The position numbers and the translations under genes are program-made. This document shows positions 1-10,057 of a stretch of 64,000 bases of DNA, piece after piece (positions within the stretch are counted from its first letter, which is position 1; every line of letters starts with the position of its first letter). The notes beneath the pieces are model-generated. The model saw nothing but the letters and a program-made list of their open reading frames with translations. It ran no database searches and had not been told where the DNA came from. The stretch comes from Colias croceus. Lineage: Eukaryota > Arthropoda > Insecta > Lepidoptera > Pieridae. Where the stretch lies: contig NC_059546.1 of the NCBI RefSeq assembly GCF_905220415.1, positions 186,001 through 250,000 of the forward strand, read 5' to 3'.

Positions 1-99
1 TACGGTGCGCCGCAAGCGTCGTTTGGACAGAGATTACTGCGCGCCAAATAACTGCAACTGTTCGAATTTTAAATAGAGAACGTGTAGCGCGCGTCAGCC

Positions 100-165
100 G
101 TAACCATGGCAACGGGCGTGGCGCGGTAACCATGGCAACGGGCGTGGCGCGGTAACCATGGCGAC
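100..165. promoter_or_regulatory. Tandem array of three RFX-type X-box motifs in a CpG-rich block
   Basis: Three copies of a 26-bp repeat lie head to tail. Each carries GTAACCATGGCAAC (100-113 and 126-139 exact; 152-165 differs by one base, GCGAC for GCAAC). This fits the established RFX X-box consensus GTNRCC-N(0-3)-RGYAAC, an inverted half-site pair that drives many ciliary genes in animals. The surrounding 60-345 is strongly CpG-rich, unlike the AT-rich neighbourhood, so it looks like a promoter or CpG island, probably of a gene lying left of the window. The same repeats also encode two tiny ORFs (ATG to TAA, 7 codons) in a good start context. The function is inferred. Confidence 0.55.
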
Positions 166-497
166 GGCGCGGGCGCGGCGATGTCATGGCGTATCGGGCG
201 CGCCAGTGAGTACAGTGTGTCGCGCTAGCGGCGCGGGGCAAGCGCGGGGCGCGGGGCGGGGGGCGGGGGCGGGGGGCCACGCCGGCGCCTGCCACGGGGC
301 TGCAAACAAACGTTATTTTGTTAGCACTGTGTTCACGTGAAAGAAGAGTTATGAAAACTATACAAAATTGAACTATAAATTGGCGTTAAATTGTTAAATC
401 TAAGTTACTTAAAACATGAATCATTAACAAATATGTTTTTAGACTGTATCACAAAAATAATAATGTAATGCATAAATTGTGTTTAAAATCAGTTTGT

Positions 498-503
498 TTT
501 ATT
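498..503 (-). terminator. Candidate poly(A) signal of rasputin
   Basis: The minus strand reads AATAAA about 50 bases past the rasputin stop codon at 554. It is the first canonical hexamer downstream of the coding region. A short 3' UTR would result; later signals to the left of the window edge cannot be excluded. Confidence 0.45.
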
Positions 504-553
504 AATATTCAATTTTGTATATACTGTGGACGTGGCAGTGACGTACGTGCGGG

Positions 554-3500
554 CTAGCGGCGGTAGGGCTGGCGCGGGGCGGCGCGGTGCGCGGAGGGCG
601 GGCGGCGGCGCGGCGCCTCCCCGCGGCGCGCCTTCTTCTCCTCCACGTTCAGCTTCACGCGCTCACACCCTTCGCCGCTCTCCGCCGGGTAGAACAGCGG
701 CTACCGACATAAATAAATCCATACTAATATTATAAATGCGAAAGTAACTCTGTCTGTCTGTCTGTCTGTTACTCAATCACGCCTAAACTACTGAACCAAT
801 TTGCATGAAATTTGGTATGGAGATAATTTGATACCCGAGAACGGACATAGGCTACCTCTTATTGCGAAATATGTACCACGGGCGAAGCCGGGGCGGACCG
901 CTAGTAAATAAATATTTCAGGACAATTTTCACACGGCACGATCTGATCCCATACTAAGCTTTCGCTTGTGTTATGGAAACCGAATGGCTGATAAACATAC
1001 ATATATAATTTTAAATAAATACTTATATAGATAATTAACACCCAGACACAGAGAAAACATCTATGTTCATCACACAAATATTTGCCCCAGGTGAGGATCC
1101 AACCCACGACCTCTGGTAAACAAACTTTAAATGGCTACAATAATAAATAGCTTCATAGTAGTCAATATTATTTGGATAAGTATGGGAACTGTACTTATAG
1201 ACATACGCAAAATAAAAGGCCCGCTATGATAAGGTTTATGCCAATGATGAAAGTCTCAATTTTTTAGAAATCGAAATGTGCTGAAGGTAATACGTACTTT
1301 CAAAATATAATGGGTGATACTCACTTGGGTAAGTGCTGTGTATCATAATGTTTCAATACTGTTCTAATAACGTAACTACTAATAACCGATTATAGAAGAA
1401 AATAAATCAAGACCAAGATATAACGTCAATTTTCACTTATCATCTACAGGAATTATTGACAGAAGATAAAATTAGAGTCGTTTTTTTTGTGATCAAGTGA
1501 ATGTTATTGCATCAAAAATATAAAATAAAAAAAATTACCAGTATCGCAAGATTTTATCGTTTAAGAAAATCTAAAATATCAACATTTAAGTTTAATTTTC
1601 TAATCAGGATTTACAATACACATACAAATCGATCAAATACTGATGCCAACGGCTCTTTTATTTTGTGTTAAGTGTAATAATGAATATTATTTGCATATAT
1701 ACAATCATATTTGCACGTATACAATCATATTAATCAATAAGGAAATTTCACACCCAAATTTGTAACAGTTAAAGAAAGCAACATTTTGTCCAGCATTACA
1801 CAGAAACTCACCGCGGCGTTGAGGCACTCGGCGGCGGCCTGCGGCGTCTCGTAGGTGATGAACCCGTAGTTGGGGTGTCTTGGGGCGCCGGGCGCGGCCG
1901 GCTTGCTGTGCACGCGCAGCTCGGCCACGGGCCCGAAGCGGCCGAACAGCGCGCGCAGCTCCTCCTCCGTGGCCGAGTGCGGCAGGTTGCCCAGGAACAG
2001 CTGCTGCGAGTCCGAGTAGCGCCGCGACTCGCGCCCGTCCCGCCCGTCCCGCGAGTCCCGTTGGTCACGCTGGTCGCGTTGGTCACGCTGTTCACGCGGG
2101 TCGCGGGAGTCGCGTGGGTCGCGCATGTCACGCGGGTCGCGCTGGTCACGCATGTCGCGCATGTCGCGTCCCTCGCGGGCGTCACGCATGTCCGCGTTCA
2201 TACCTGTAACATTTACATTCATAAAAATTGTAACAGAAGAATAGTACAATAAATCCATACTAATATTATAAATGCGAAAGTAACTTTGTCTTTCTGTCTG
2301 TTACTCAATCACGCCTAAACCACTGAAGCAATTTTCATGAAATTTGGTGTGCAGATATTTTGATACCCGAGAAAGGACATAGGCTACTTTTTATCCCAGG
2401 AAAATGACGCAATCCCGAAAATCCCACGGGAACGGGAACTATGCGGGTTTTTCTTTGACTGCGCGGACGAAGCCGCGGGCGGAAACCTAGTATTTATATA
2501 TACGTATCAGTAATATTGTCACGTAGATAGATTAACGCACGTTTTAGTTATTTGTTTAGAATTAAAATTGTAACAGGACATAGTGAATAATATGTATATA
2601 AAACAAAGTTGTATGTAAAATAAGTAAGTCGTTATAGAGTAATTATAGAGGCAATATACACAAATACATTATAACATTTAGTCTTGTTATTGTATTGCCA
2701 CAACCCCAAACTCTGGCAAATCGGTGACCCCAACAGAAGAATCCAAAGGCAAATTGGATAACTGATTATCGGAGTATCGTGAAAATATTGTATGAAAGGT
2801 TTGGGGTTTTATAATAACATTTTTTTATCTTTTTGTGAATGTGACTGACCGGTGTGCGCGTGCGTGGGTCGCGCGCGGGGCGGGCGCGGGTCGAGGGGCG
2901 CGGGGGGCGCGGCGGGGGCGGGGGGCGCGGGGGCGGGGGGCGACGAGCGGCTGCCCGACTTCAGCAGGTTCGCGTACGTCTTCGGCTCGGCCGGCGCTTG
3001 CGGCGCTGCTGCGGGTGCAAAGTGATCATAAGCATACGTATCGAACACAAATTGCATCTAAATTACAAAAATTTCAATTAAAAAAAAACATAAAAAAAAT
3101 ATACATTTCTTATTAGAGACCTTAAAACAAACTAGCTTTAATTTTGCCATTTACTGTATCAGAAAATATTTCCTGGTTATTTATGAAAATATCCCTAGCT
3201 ATATGCGGTAACATTTAACGGTCATAATGATTGAAATTAAATACAACATGAGTGCATACCAGGTTGCGGTGGCGGCGAAGGCTCTCGCTCGGGCTCCGGC
3301 TCGGGCTGCGGCTCGCTCAGCTCGGGGCTCTGCGCCTCCGCAGCGCTCACACCCGCTGCACCCGCACCGCCTGATACTGTTGCGCCTGCACATATTGACA
3401 ATTTGTATATTTTTAAAACTAATAACTAAGCCCACAAATCAGAAATATAAGCAAAAAATAAATGAAACGAAAATATGTATAAATATTAACTTGGAGGAAT

Positions 3501-6500
3501 GTTAGTAATGTAGAAATTAAACAGATAAGAGACTAGTTTAACTAAATTATGGCAAAACAGACATGTATCGAAATAGTGAACAGAAATTCAAGTTTTTGAT
3601 ACAGATACTGTGAGTTATATAAAGTTTTAAGTGGATATTAAATATTTTCAACATTATCAATGTTTATTCATAGTACGACTATCCACTTTTACATGTGACG
3701 TGTATGACGTGTACACTGTACATACCTTGCAGAGCGGCGACGAGGTGCCGCGTGGGGTCCTCATGCGGGTGGCCGTTGAGGTGCGGCGCGGGCGCGGGCG
3801 CCGGCGCAGCTGGGGGCGCGGCGGGCGCGGCCGGGGGCGCCGTCGGGGGCGCGGGGCTCAGGTGCGCGGGCGGCGACACGAGCGCGTGCGGGGGCGCGGG
3901 CGGCGCGGGGAAGGGCGCCGCGGCGAACCCGCCGGGGAAGTAGCCGCCCGCCGGCCCCTCCTCCTCCTCGCCCTCCGAGCGGCCGCTGCCCTCGCCCTCC
4001 TCGTCCGAGAACACGATGTCCTGGTAGCGGAAGATGTCGTTGTGCACGTAGTACTTCTTGGGCGACTGCGCGGCGAGCACGAAGGTCTGCGTGAAGCGGC
4101 GCATGGGCGCGCCGCCGTTCGACAGCTCGCCCGTCACCTGCACCACCACGCCGTTGCCGAGCGTCGCCTGCGCGTCCACCTGCACCAATACAGATCGTTA
4201 ATTTATTGTTATTTTGATACAATAAGTCAATATATCATATAATTATAAACAGAAAAATCAAAATTAAAAATATATCTATTAATGCTTGAGCTCATATTAA
4301 ATTTCAAATTTCCAATGTAGATTCTCGTCACACAAAGGTTCACAAGTAATAAGGCTCACTGCATAACTATTTATTTAAAACAAATATAGTCAGAAATCGG
4401 AAGATATACAGTCCATAGTAAAATCATAAAACACCACAAATAATGTCCTCGTCACCTGGCTGATCTTAGCATGGCAGTCGCGGAAGTTGAGCTGCTGGAT
4501 GCGGTTGTGGATCTGCTTCTGGCCGACCACGGGCAAGGTCTCGCGGTTGGGCGCGTCCAGCCCGCCGTGCACGAACGACGAGTAGTTGTTGTAAAATCTG
4601 TGGACAACGCATATACTCATATTGTATTGATATTTCACACAAAATATGTAAACTGTGCTCAAACATTACTGTGTAGTTGGTTATATGCAAGATATTTTTT
4701 CCAGCAATTACTGAAAAAACTACTGCAAGAAAGTATTCAAATGTTATTTTATATCATCTATATAATAATTACCTAAAATCATATATAAAAAAAAAATCAT
4801 AACGAAATTTGTTTACATATTCTGTTCTGTTCATATTATGTATTTTCATTCATTCTTGTGAACTTGATGATTCAGACTTATTTAAATATAATTAGATAGT
4901 AGATAAAAGTATAGATAAACTGGATATAATAAAATAAGTACACTCGATTGCAACGAACACAGACAGAAGGTAAACAAAGTAATACAGAATGTACTCAAAT
5001 GCAATCACAATCAGAGAATGTATACGTACATCATCGCATATAAACCCCAATACTTATATTATCTACTTCTTATTTTATGGCTACTTGTTTAGTTATATTA
5101 TTTCTTAAATTATATAACGCTGCTACCATTGGATATTTATAAATATGTTGACGTTAATTGAAATCATATAAAATAACAACATACTTACTATTTATTTAAA
5201 AATATTATTGAATAATATTTGTCTGTCCGTAATAATGACATTTGATAATAATATGTGAATGTGTTGAACACAAATCATACGAAACACAAAACTAAAGAAA
5301 ACCGAGTTATTCTAAATTTACAAGTAGGTACGTAAATACATATAAACTTAAATTATAAATTGCTGAGTTAAAAGTTGTTGACAACAATACTAAAAGCTGA
5401 CATGTTGCAGGTGCTACGAAAACGGTCGCGTGAGATATTTTTTTCTGTCCCCTCATATTTTTTTTTTTTTGTAGACTTCCTTACTTTATTCAAATTAGAT
5501 ACATGTTATTTTAATATAATACCTTTCTTAGTACCTACCTTAGGGACGCATTCGATCGCTTAGATATTTAAAATATTCATTTTTCCTTATTACTATAATA
5601 TTACTTCTCAAAAATACAAAAAAACGTGATAGATAAAAAAACCCTATTCATAAAAATGTTGTCACAGTTTGGATAAGTTTTGATAACAGGATAAGCACTT
5701 AGCTTCTTTTCATACCACGCATCATGCGACTGAAGTCGCGTGCATGAATATATACTTAAATGAATACATTGTTGTACCGACTACCGATAGGCTAGTATCA
5801 ATGTTTATTTTTAAACTTTTAGAATAAATAATTTTTCTTTGTATGTTTCCTTGTAGGTAGTTCGACATACTGATACGAGACGATTTATTGCTGTTGATAA
5901 ACGACGCTATTCTTTGTAGAATAGAAATAGACGTTAACCTTTGTTATCGATTAATGTATAATATGATTAATATTTGAAAAAAATCTGTGAAGAAAATTAC
6001 AATAGAGTTTAGAACATCTGTTGTATGGGATATTTTTCATAGTGTACCTAATTAATTAGCTTAAGATAAATCGTATTGTAAATTCACATTTTTAACAAAA
6101 TCTCCTTACACTTAAAATATGTTTAATTGTTTAATATCTATTAGCTATTTTAACGTTTCCCCTTGATAAAGTTTAACAAAGCCAACATTGTAGTGCTTAG
6201 TGGCTCATGCAAAAAAGTTGTATGAGTCAGAAACAGGATAAAAATGAAATGATTAATGACAATCAAATGCACGGATAAACTTTACGTATCTATTTTTAGA
6301 ACATCATATCAACGGGTTTAACACTCTACACATTATAGACATGAGTGTACACAATTCGATAATCGATTTGGATAAGTTATGAGATCAATTAATTGTTTAT
6401 AAGTTTTTATAGTTTTTTTCAAGTAAAATTGAACATAGCGGAAATCGACAGGGCAATTATTTTGGATATGTATCATGTACAGACGCTAGAGATTAATATC

Positions 6501-9500
6501 GGCAGTTAATATAATATGAGACTGTTTGTTTGTCGACATCGATCGACATTAATTATTTGTGCACGTTACAGTGTGAGGGTTGAAACTTGAGTAATATCGT
6601 GTTTCCTAGAAAAACAAGTTGAACTAGGGCGGGTATCGAGTTTAATAATAATAATGGGTCTAATCTCACACGTGTTACATACACTAAGATAACAATACTT
6701 TTTCTCATTACATTAGCAAATCCGGTAGATAACAACTAAAATAAAACAAAGCTTTTGGTCTGCGCTATCTAAAAATGTTTTAACAATAAATAATTTCAAG
6801 AAGTCAGTGCAACAATACAATGGAAGTAAATTTGGGTTTTACGAGCGTTTTGTTGGTGAACTTGTCCCGTAATGCTTGCGTGCTTGGTTAAATACCTGAC
6901 GCGTCATTGGATGAAAAAGTATTGCACAGATAAAGAATTCTGTACCTGAATTGTTTGCATTTTACCTTTTCACCCTTGTTATATTATACTTTTTTTAAAT
7001 GTCGTTCGATCGTGAGCATTTCGCGTTATGGCGCGAAAATTGTTCTGCATATAGAAAACCGTTTCAGTTTTTCTTCTCTAGATATTATATTATATTAATT
7101 ATTAATTATAGAAAAATCCCATGTCCATGATTGACTTCTGATCTTCATTTATTTCCTTGCTAAGTTTAATGATAGTCTGTAATAAGCGTGACAAATATAT
7201 TTTCCTGGCATCAACAAAAGTTTTAAGCAAATTATCCTCCAACACAACCCTCAGACCTCAATGTAACTGTTTTTTATTAACCGACTTCAAAAAAAGGAGG
7301 AGGTTCTCAATTCGACGGTATTTTTTTTTTTTTGTATATTTGTTACACGATTACTCCGGCAATTATAAACCGATTTGAATAATTCTTTTTTTATTTGGTA
7401 GGTCATACGTCAGAGGTGGTCCCATTTTCACCAGGTCAGGATCTGATGATGGGATCCTGGGGAAATCGAGGGAAACCCTCAAATTTTGTAGGCATATACA
7501 CTGTTTATCAGAAATTATCTTAATCTATGCAGATTTTTGCATCTAATGGTCACCATCTGATGTTGCTGAGCTGATGATGAAGCTGATGATGAATGGTTTA
7601 GGAGTATGGGATCTCTGTAACAAAATTATGTAATACCATCGAATTTTAATGTGTTTGAGTCTTAGGGCTTCCGCACACGGGCCACCGGCCACCGGCCACG
7701 AAACGCCGCCACCGGCATATTTCCTGCACTTTTCATACATTTTATATGGACTCGCCGCACACGGTTTACGCCTGTGGCGGCCACACGCTACACGCTTCTA
7801 GCTTCTCGTGGCGGCGTTTGTAGCCACACGAGCCACGGGCCACAGCCGTGGCCCGTGGCTCGTGTGCGGCGACGGTAATTCATAAGGACTCCGATCCTAT
7901 GTGGTATTCAGGGTCTGATGATGGAGACGGTAAATAGCCATGGGAACTCTGTAATAAAATAAAGCAATTCCGCCGTGTTTGTGCTCATTTGATTCGTCTC
8001 GACTAGGAGCTTCATGCTAGTCGATTTTTAACCAACATCAAAAAAGGAGGGTTTTTGATTCGACAGTATGTTTTCTTTTTGTATGTTTGATACGCGATCA
8101 TTCCGCCAATTTTGACAATCGTACATTTTGTTTGTCCACGGCACCTAGGATACACGGATACGATAAACATTTTTAGAGTTGGGCTGTGAGTGTGAGCGTT
8201 TATTTATGACCGTTAATTTTTAGAAAAAAAAACAAAAACCGACTTCAAGACTATACCTATACACACAAACTTTCCACTTAAAAATTAAAAATAAAGTTAA
8301 TTTTTAGAAAAAAAACAAAAACCGACTTCAAGACTATACCTATACTATATGTACAAATTTAAACTGAAAAGTAGAAAATAATATTAAATAATAATAATGA
8401 TATTAATTTTTTATATTAATTACTTTAAACTTTCAACGAAAAGGTTTCCTAAGTTATTTTTGAAGTCGGTGCCAACCAAAACAAAAATATCCTTAATAAA
8501 AAAATAATAACCTAATAATTAATTACACTATTTATTATATTAATTACCTTAACTTTTACTAGAGAACAGAAAATCGCACGTAAGCTTACTTATAAATTGC
8601 AAAGAAGCGCATCAAAATTTTTATGCACAACCGTCAACGATGTGTGCCCTCGCGCGCAGCCGCGTCGTGCCGCCGTACATTCCATTTGTTGCTGCCTTTG
8701 CATCAATTAAACTGTTCTTGGGCGGCACCGACTTCAAAAATAACTTAGGAAACCTTTTCGTTGAAAGTTTAAAGTAATTAATATAAAAAATTAATATCAT
8801 TATTATTATTTAATATTATTTTCTACTTTTCAGTTTAAATTTGTACATATAGTATAGGTATAGTCTTGAAGTCGGTTTTTGTTTTTTTTCTAAAAATTAA
8901 CTTTTTAACATTATCTTTTTAAAGTTACTATCACTGGAAGTTGTAAAAACACTATCCTACTTCAGAGTTTGATTTTTTTATTCCCAAAGAGTACCTACAT
9001 AATATGTGCCAAGTACAGTCATACTTGTAAGTTGATATCTTTATAACATTGTGTTAATAATTGTATGTGAGCTGAAAGCAATCAGGAAATGATTTAGATA
9101 CCTAGCTGTAAGCAACACTGGGGCTTTCTTGGAAATCATAATAACTATGAAATAATATTTATTCTCAACTTATCAGTGAATAAGTTATTGTGCATAAGCT
9201 TTTTTTCATACAAATTTTTATGACTTATTTGATATTTCACCACCTTTTAATATAACAAAACAAAAGTATTACGTATATTAACTATTTAAACAAGGTATTT
9301 TGCATACTCTAATCTCACTAAAATTCAAGCACTTAGATAATAGATCAATTAACTGCATAATAATAATTGTATTGGATTAAAATCAGAAAATATTATGTAT
9401 TCCTTTCATAATTCATAATTTTTTTTTTTTTTTTTTTTTATTGACGATAGGGAAGTGCTTGACCACAATCTCGCCTGATGTTAAGCTGACTCACTGTTCA

Positions 9501-10014
9501 CTCTACGCTTATTCATAATTCATAATTATTTATTTTCATTAAACATGGTATTTTTAGATAAACATTTTTATCTGCCCCCCCCCCCCTTTTGATATTATAT
9601 CTGCAGATTTTTTTACAAATACACAGGCCGTTATTCCTTTATTGCTTGTATTTGTCAATCTCCTCCTAAACTTTTTTGTGTGTCTTTAGGCAGATTTGCA
9701 ATGGTTAAGTTTGATGTGAATGAGTGAAGCATGGAAAATGTAGCATTTTTATAAAAGGATGGTGTGTGCCGAGTATCGGAAGTAAAACTCTTCAACAAGA
9801 TTCAAAGAAAATCGTCGACTTACTCCATGACATGACGGTTTTGCCATGACGCGACCTTAAAATTTTACTTTCAAAGTGCCTAAAGAATTTTCACTTCAAA
9901 TCATATACATAAATACCTGTGCAGATGGGCGGGCGCCTTGTTGAGCAACGTGTAGTACTGGCGGACAAACTCGCGGCCGACGCTCTGCGGGGACGGGGAC
10001 GCCTCCATTACCAT
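554..10014 (-). CDS. rin: Rasputin / G3BP-like stress-granule RNA-binding protein
   Basis: Seven coding exons (minus): 10014-9917, 4597-4456, 4179-3726, 3385-3260, 3008-2850, 2203-1812, 700-554. All phases join, giving 1518 nt or 505 aa, close to human G3BP1 (466). An NTF2-like domain fills residues 11-139 ([17 protein letters not shown]; ends [10 protein letters not shown]). An acidic stretch follows (about 137-155), then a Pro/Ala-rich linker, an unusual run of RD repeats (about 330-388), and an RRM from residue 394 (RNP2 LFLGNL, RNP1 NYGFITYE, then [11 protein letters not shown]). The C-terminus is basic (ends PYRR) with few RGG motifs. G3BP proteins nucleate stress granules and bind mRNA and Caprin/USP10-type partners. 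Start: ATG at 10014; an in-frame ATG at 10008 is the alternative. An acceptor at 10058 shows at least one noncoding 5' exon upstream. It is divergent from squid. Confidence 0.92.
718..905 (+). repeat. Lep1-type Helitron-like repeat, rasputin intron 6
   Basis: The copy starts TCCATACTAATATTATAAAT, has a (TCTG)n stretch, and ends in an inverted-repeat-like GAAGCCGGGGCGG followed by CTAGT. The CTAG-type end after a hairpin fits a non-autonomous Helitron of the lepidopteran Lep1 kind. Its left end is only 17 bases from the 3' splice site of the last rasputin exon. A Lep1 identity is from memory of the family; the repetition within this window is seen directly (over eight copies). Confidence 0.75.
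2254..2491 (+). repeat. Lep1-type Helitron-like repeat, rasputin intron 5
   Basis: This is a fuller copy of the element at 718, with the internal CCCACGGGAACGGGAACTATG block and a 3' GAAGCCGCGGGCGG hairpin before CTAGT. It begins about 50 bases from the 3' splice site of the RRM exon (2203). Confidence 0.78.
7281..8125. repeat. 'Accgacttcaaaaa' repeat, two directly repeated heads
   Basis: The roughly 105-bp start (accgacttcaaaaaaagg ... attactccggcaatt) at 7281-7385 recurs in direct orientation, diverged, at 8029-8125. Between them lies a body with 'gatctgatgatg' motifs. The layout fits two tandem or nested copies of a widespread lepidopteran repeat. No coding capacity is evident. Confidence 0.6.
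7663..7880. mobile_element. GC-rich miniature element with ragged inverted ends
   Basis: The left end TTAGGGCTTCCGCACACGG and the right end, read in reverse, both contain CCG...CACACG blocks. The inside is made of short GGCCACCGGCC / GCCACGGGCCAC units in both orientations, so the whole segment can fold. It interrupts the 'accgacttc' repeat. Non-autonomous, no ORF. It resembles in design the element at 63795. Confidence 0.55.
8293..8904. repeat. Perfect 181-bp inverted repeat with 250-bp loop
   Basis: Arms 8293-8473 and 8724-8904 are reverse complements without a visible mismatch. The arms start with 'aaagttaatttttag' and end at 'gaagtcggtgcc'. About 60 bases before the left arm, a partial direct copy of its outer end (about 8211-8272) is present. 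The loop includes a GC-richer piece (8640-8690). It lies inside a rasputin intron, so the pre-mRNA could form a long hairpin. Probably a fold-back MITE. Confidence 0.85.
9420..9510 (-). repeat. SINE-like fragment with poly(T) end
   Basis: A run of 20 or so T is followed by 'attgacgatagggaagtgcttgaccacaatctcgcctgatg', a motif typical of lepidopteran tRNA-derived SINEs. Read on the minus strand the poly(T) is the A tail. Truncated. Confidence 0.5.
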
Positions 10015-10057
10015 CGCTGTTGGTCACTGTGCGCCGATACACCCCTGCGCTGTACGC

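Larger units (their letters stand above)
4598..9916. other. Large first coding intron of rasputin (5.3 kb)
   Basis: It separates the first coding exon (start of the NTF2-like domain) from the second. Bases 4600-7270 are AT-rich with no convincing gene or repeat structure. From 7280 on it is filled with repeats listed separately: a duplicated 'accgacttcaaaaa' repeat, a GC-rich miniature element, a perfect 181-bp inverted repeat and a SINE fragment. No coding exon with good splice sites was seen in it. Confidence 0.7.

Noticed and set aside
100..165. Tandem repeats considered as a CRISPR-like array
   Set aside because: Repeats are contiguous without unique spacers, and the genome is animal.
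1808..2252. Long ORFs on both strands over the rasputin RRM exon
   Set aside because: They are shadows of the GC-rich RD-repeat coding frame; only the minus-strand frame with RNP1/RNP2 motifs is real.
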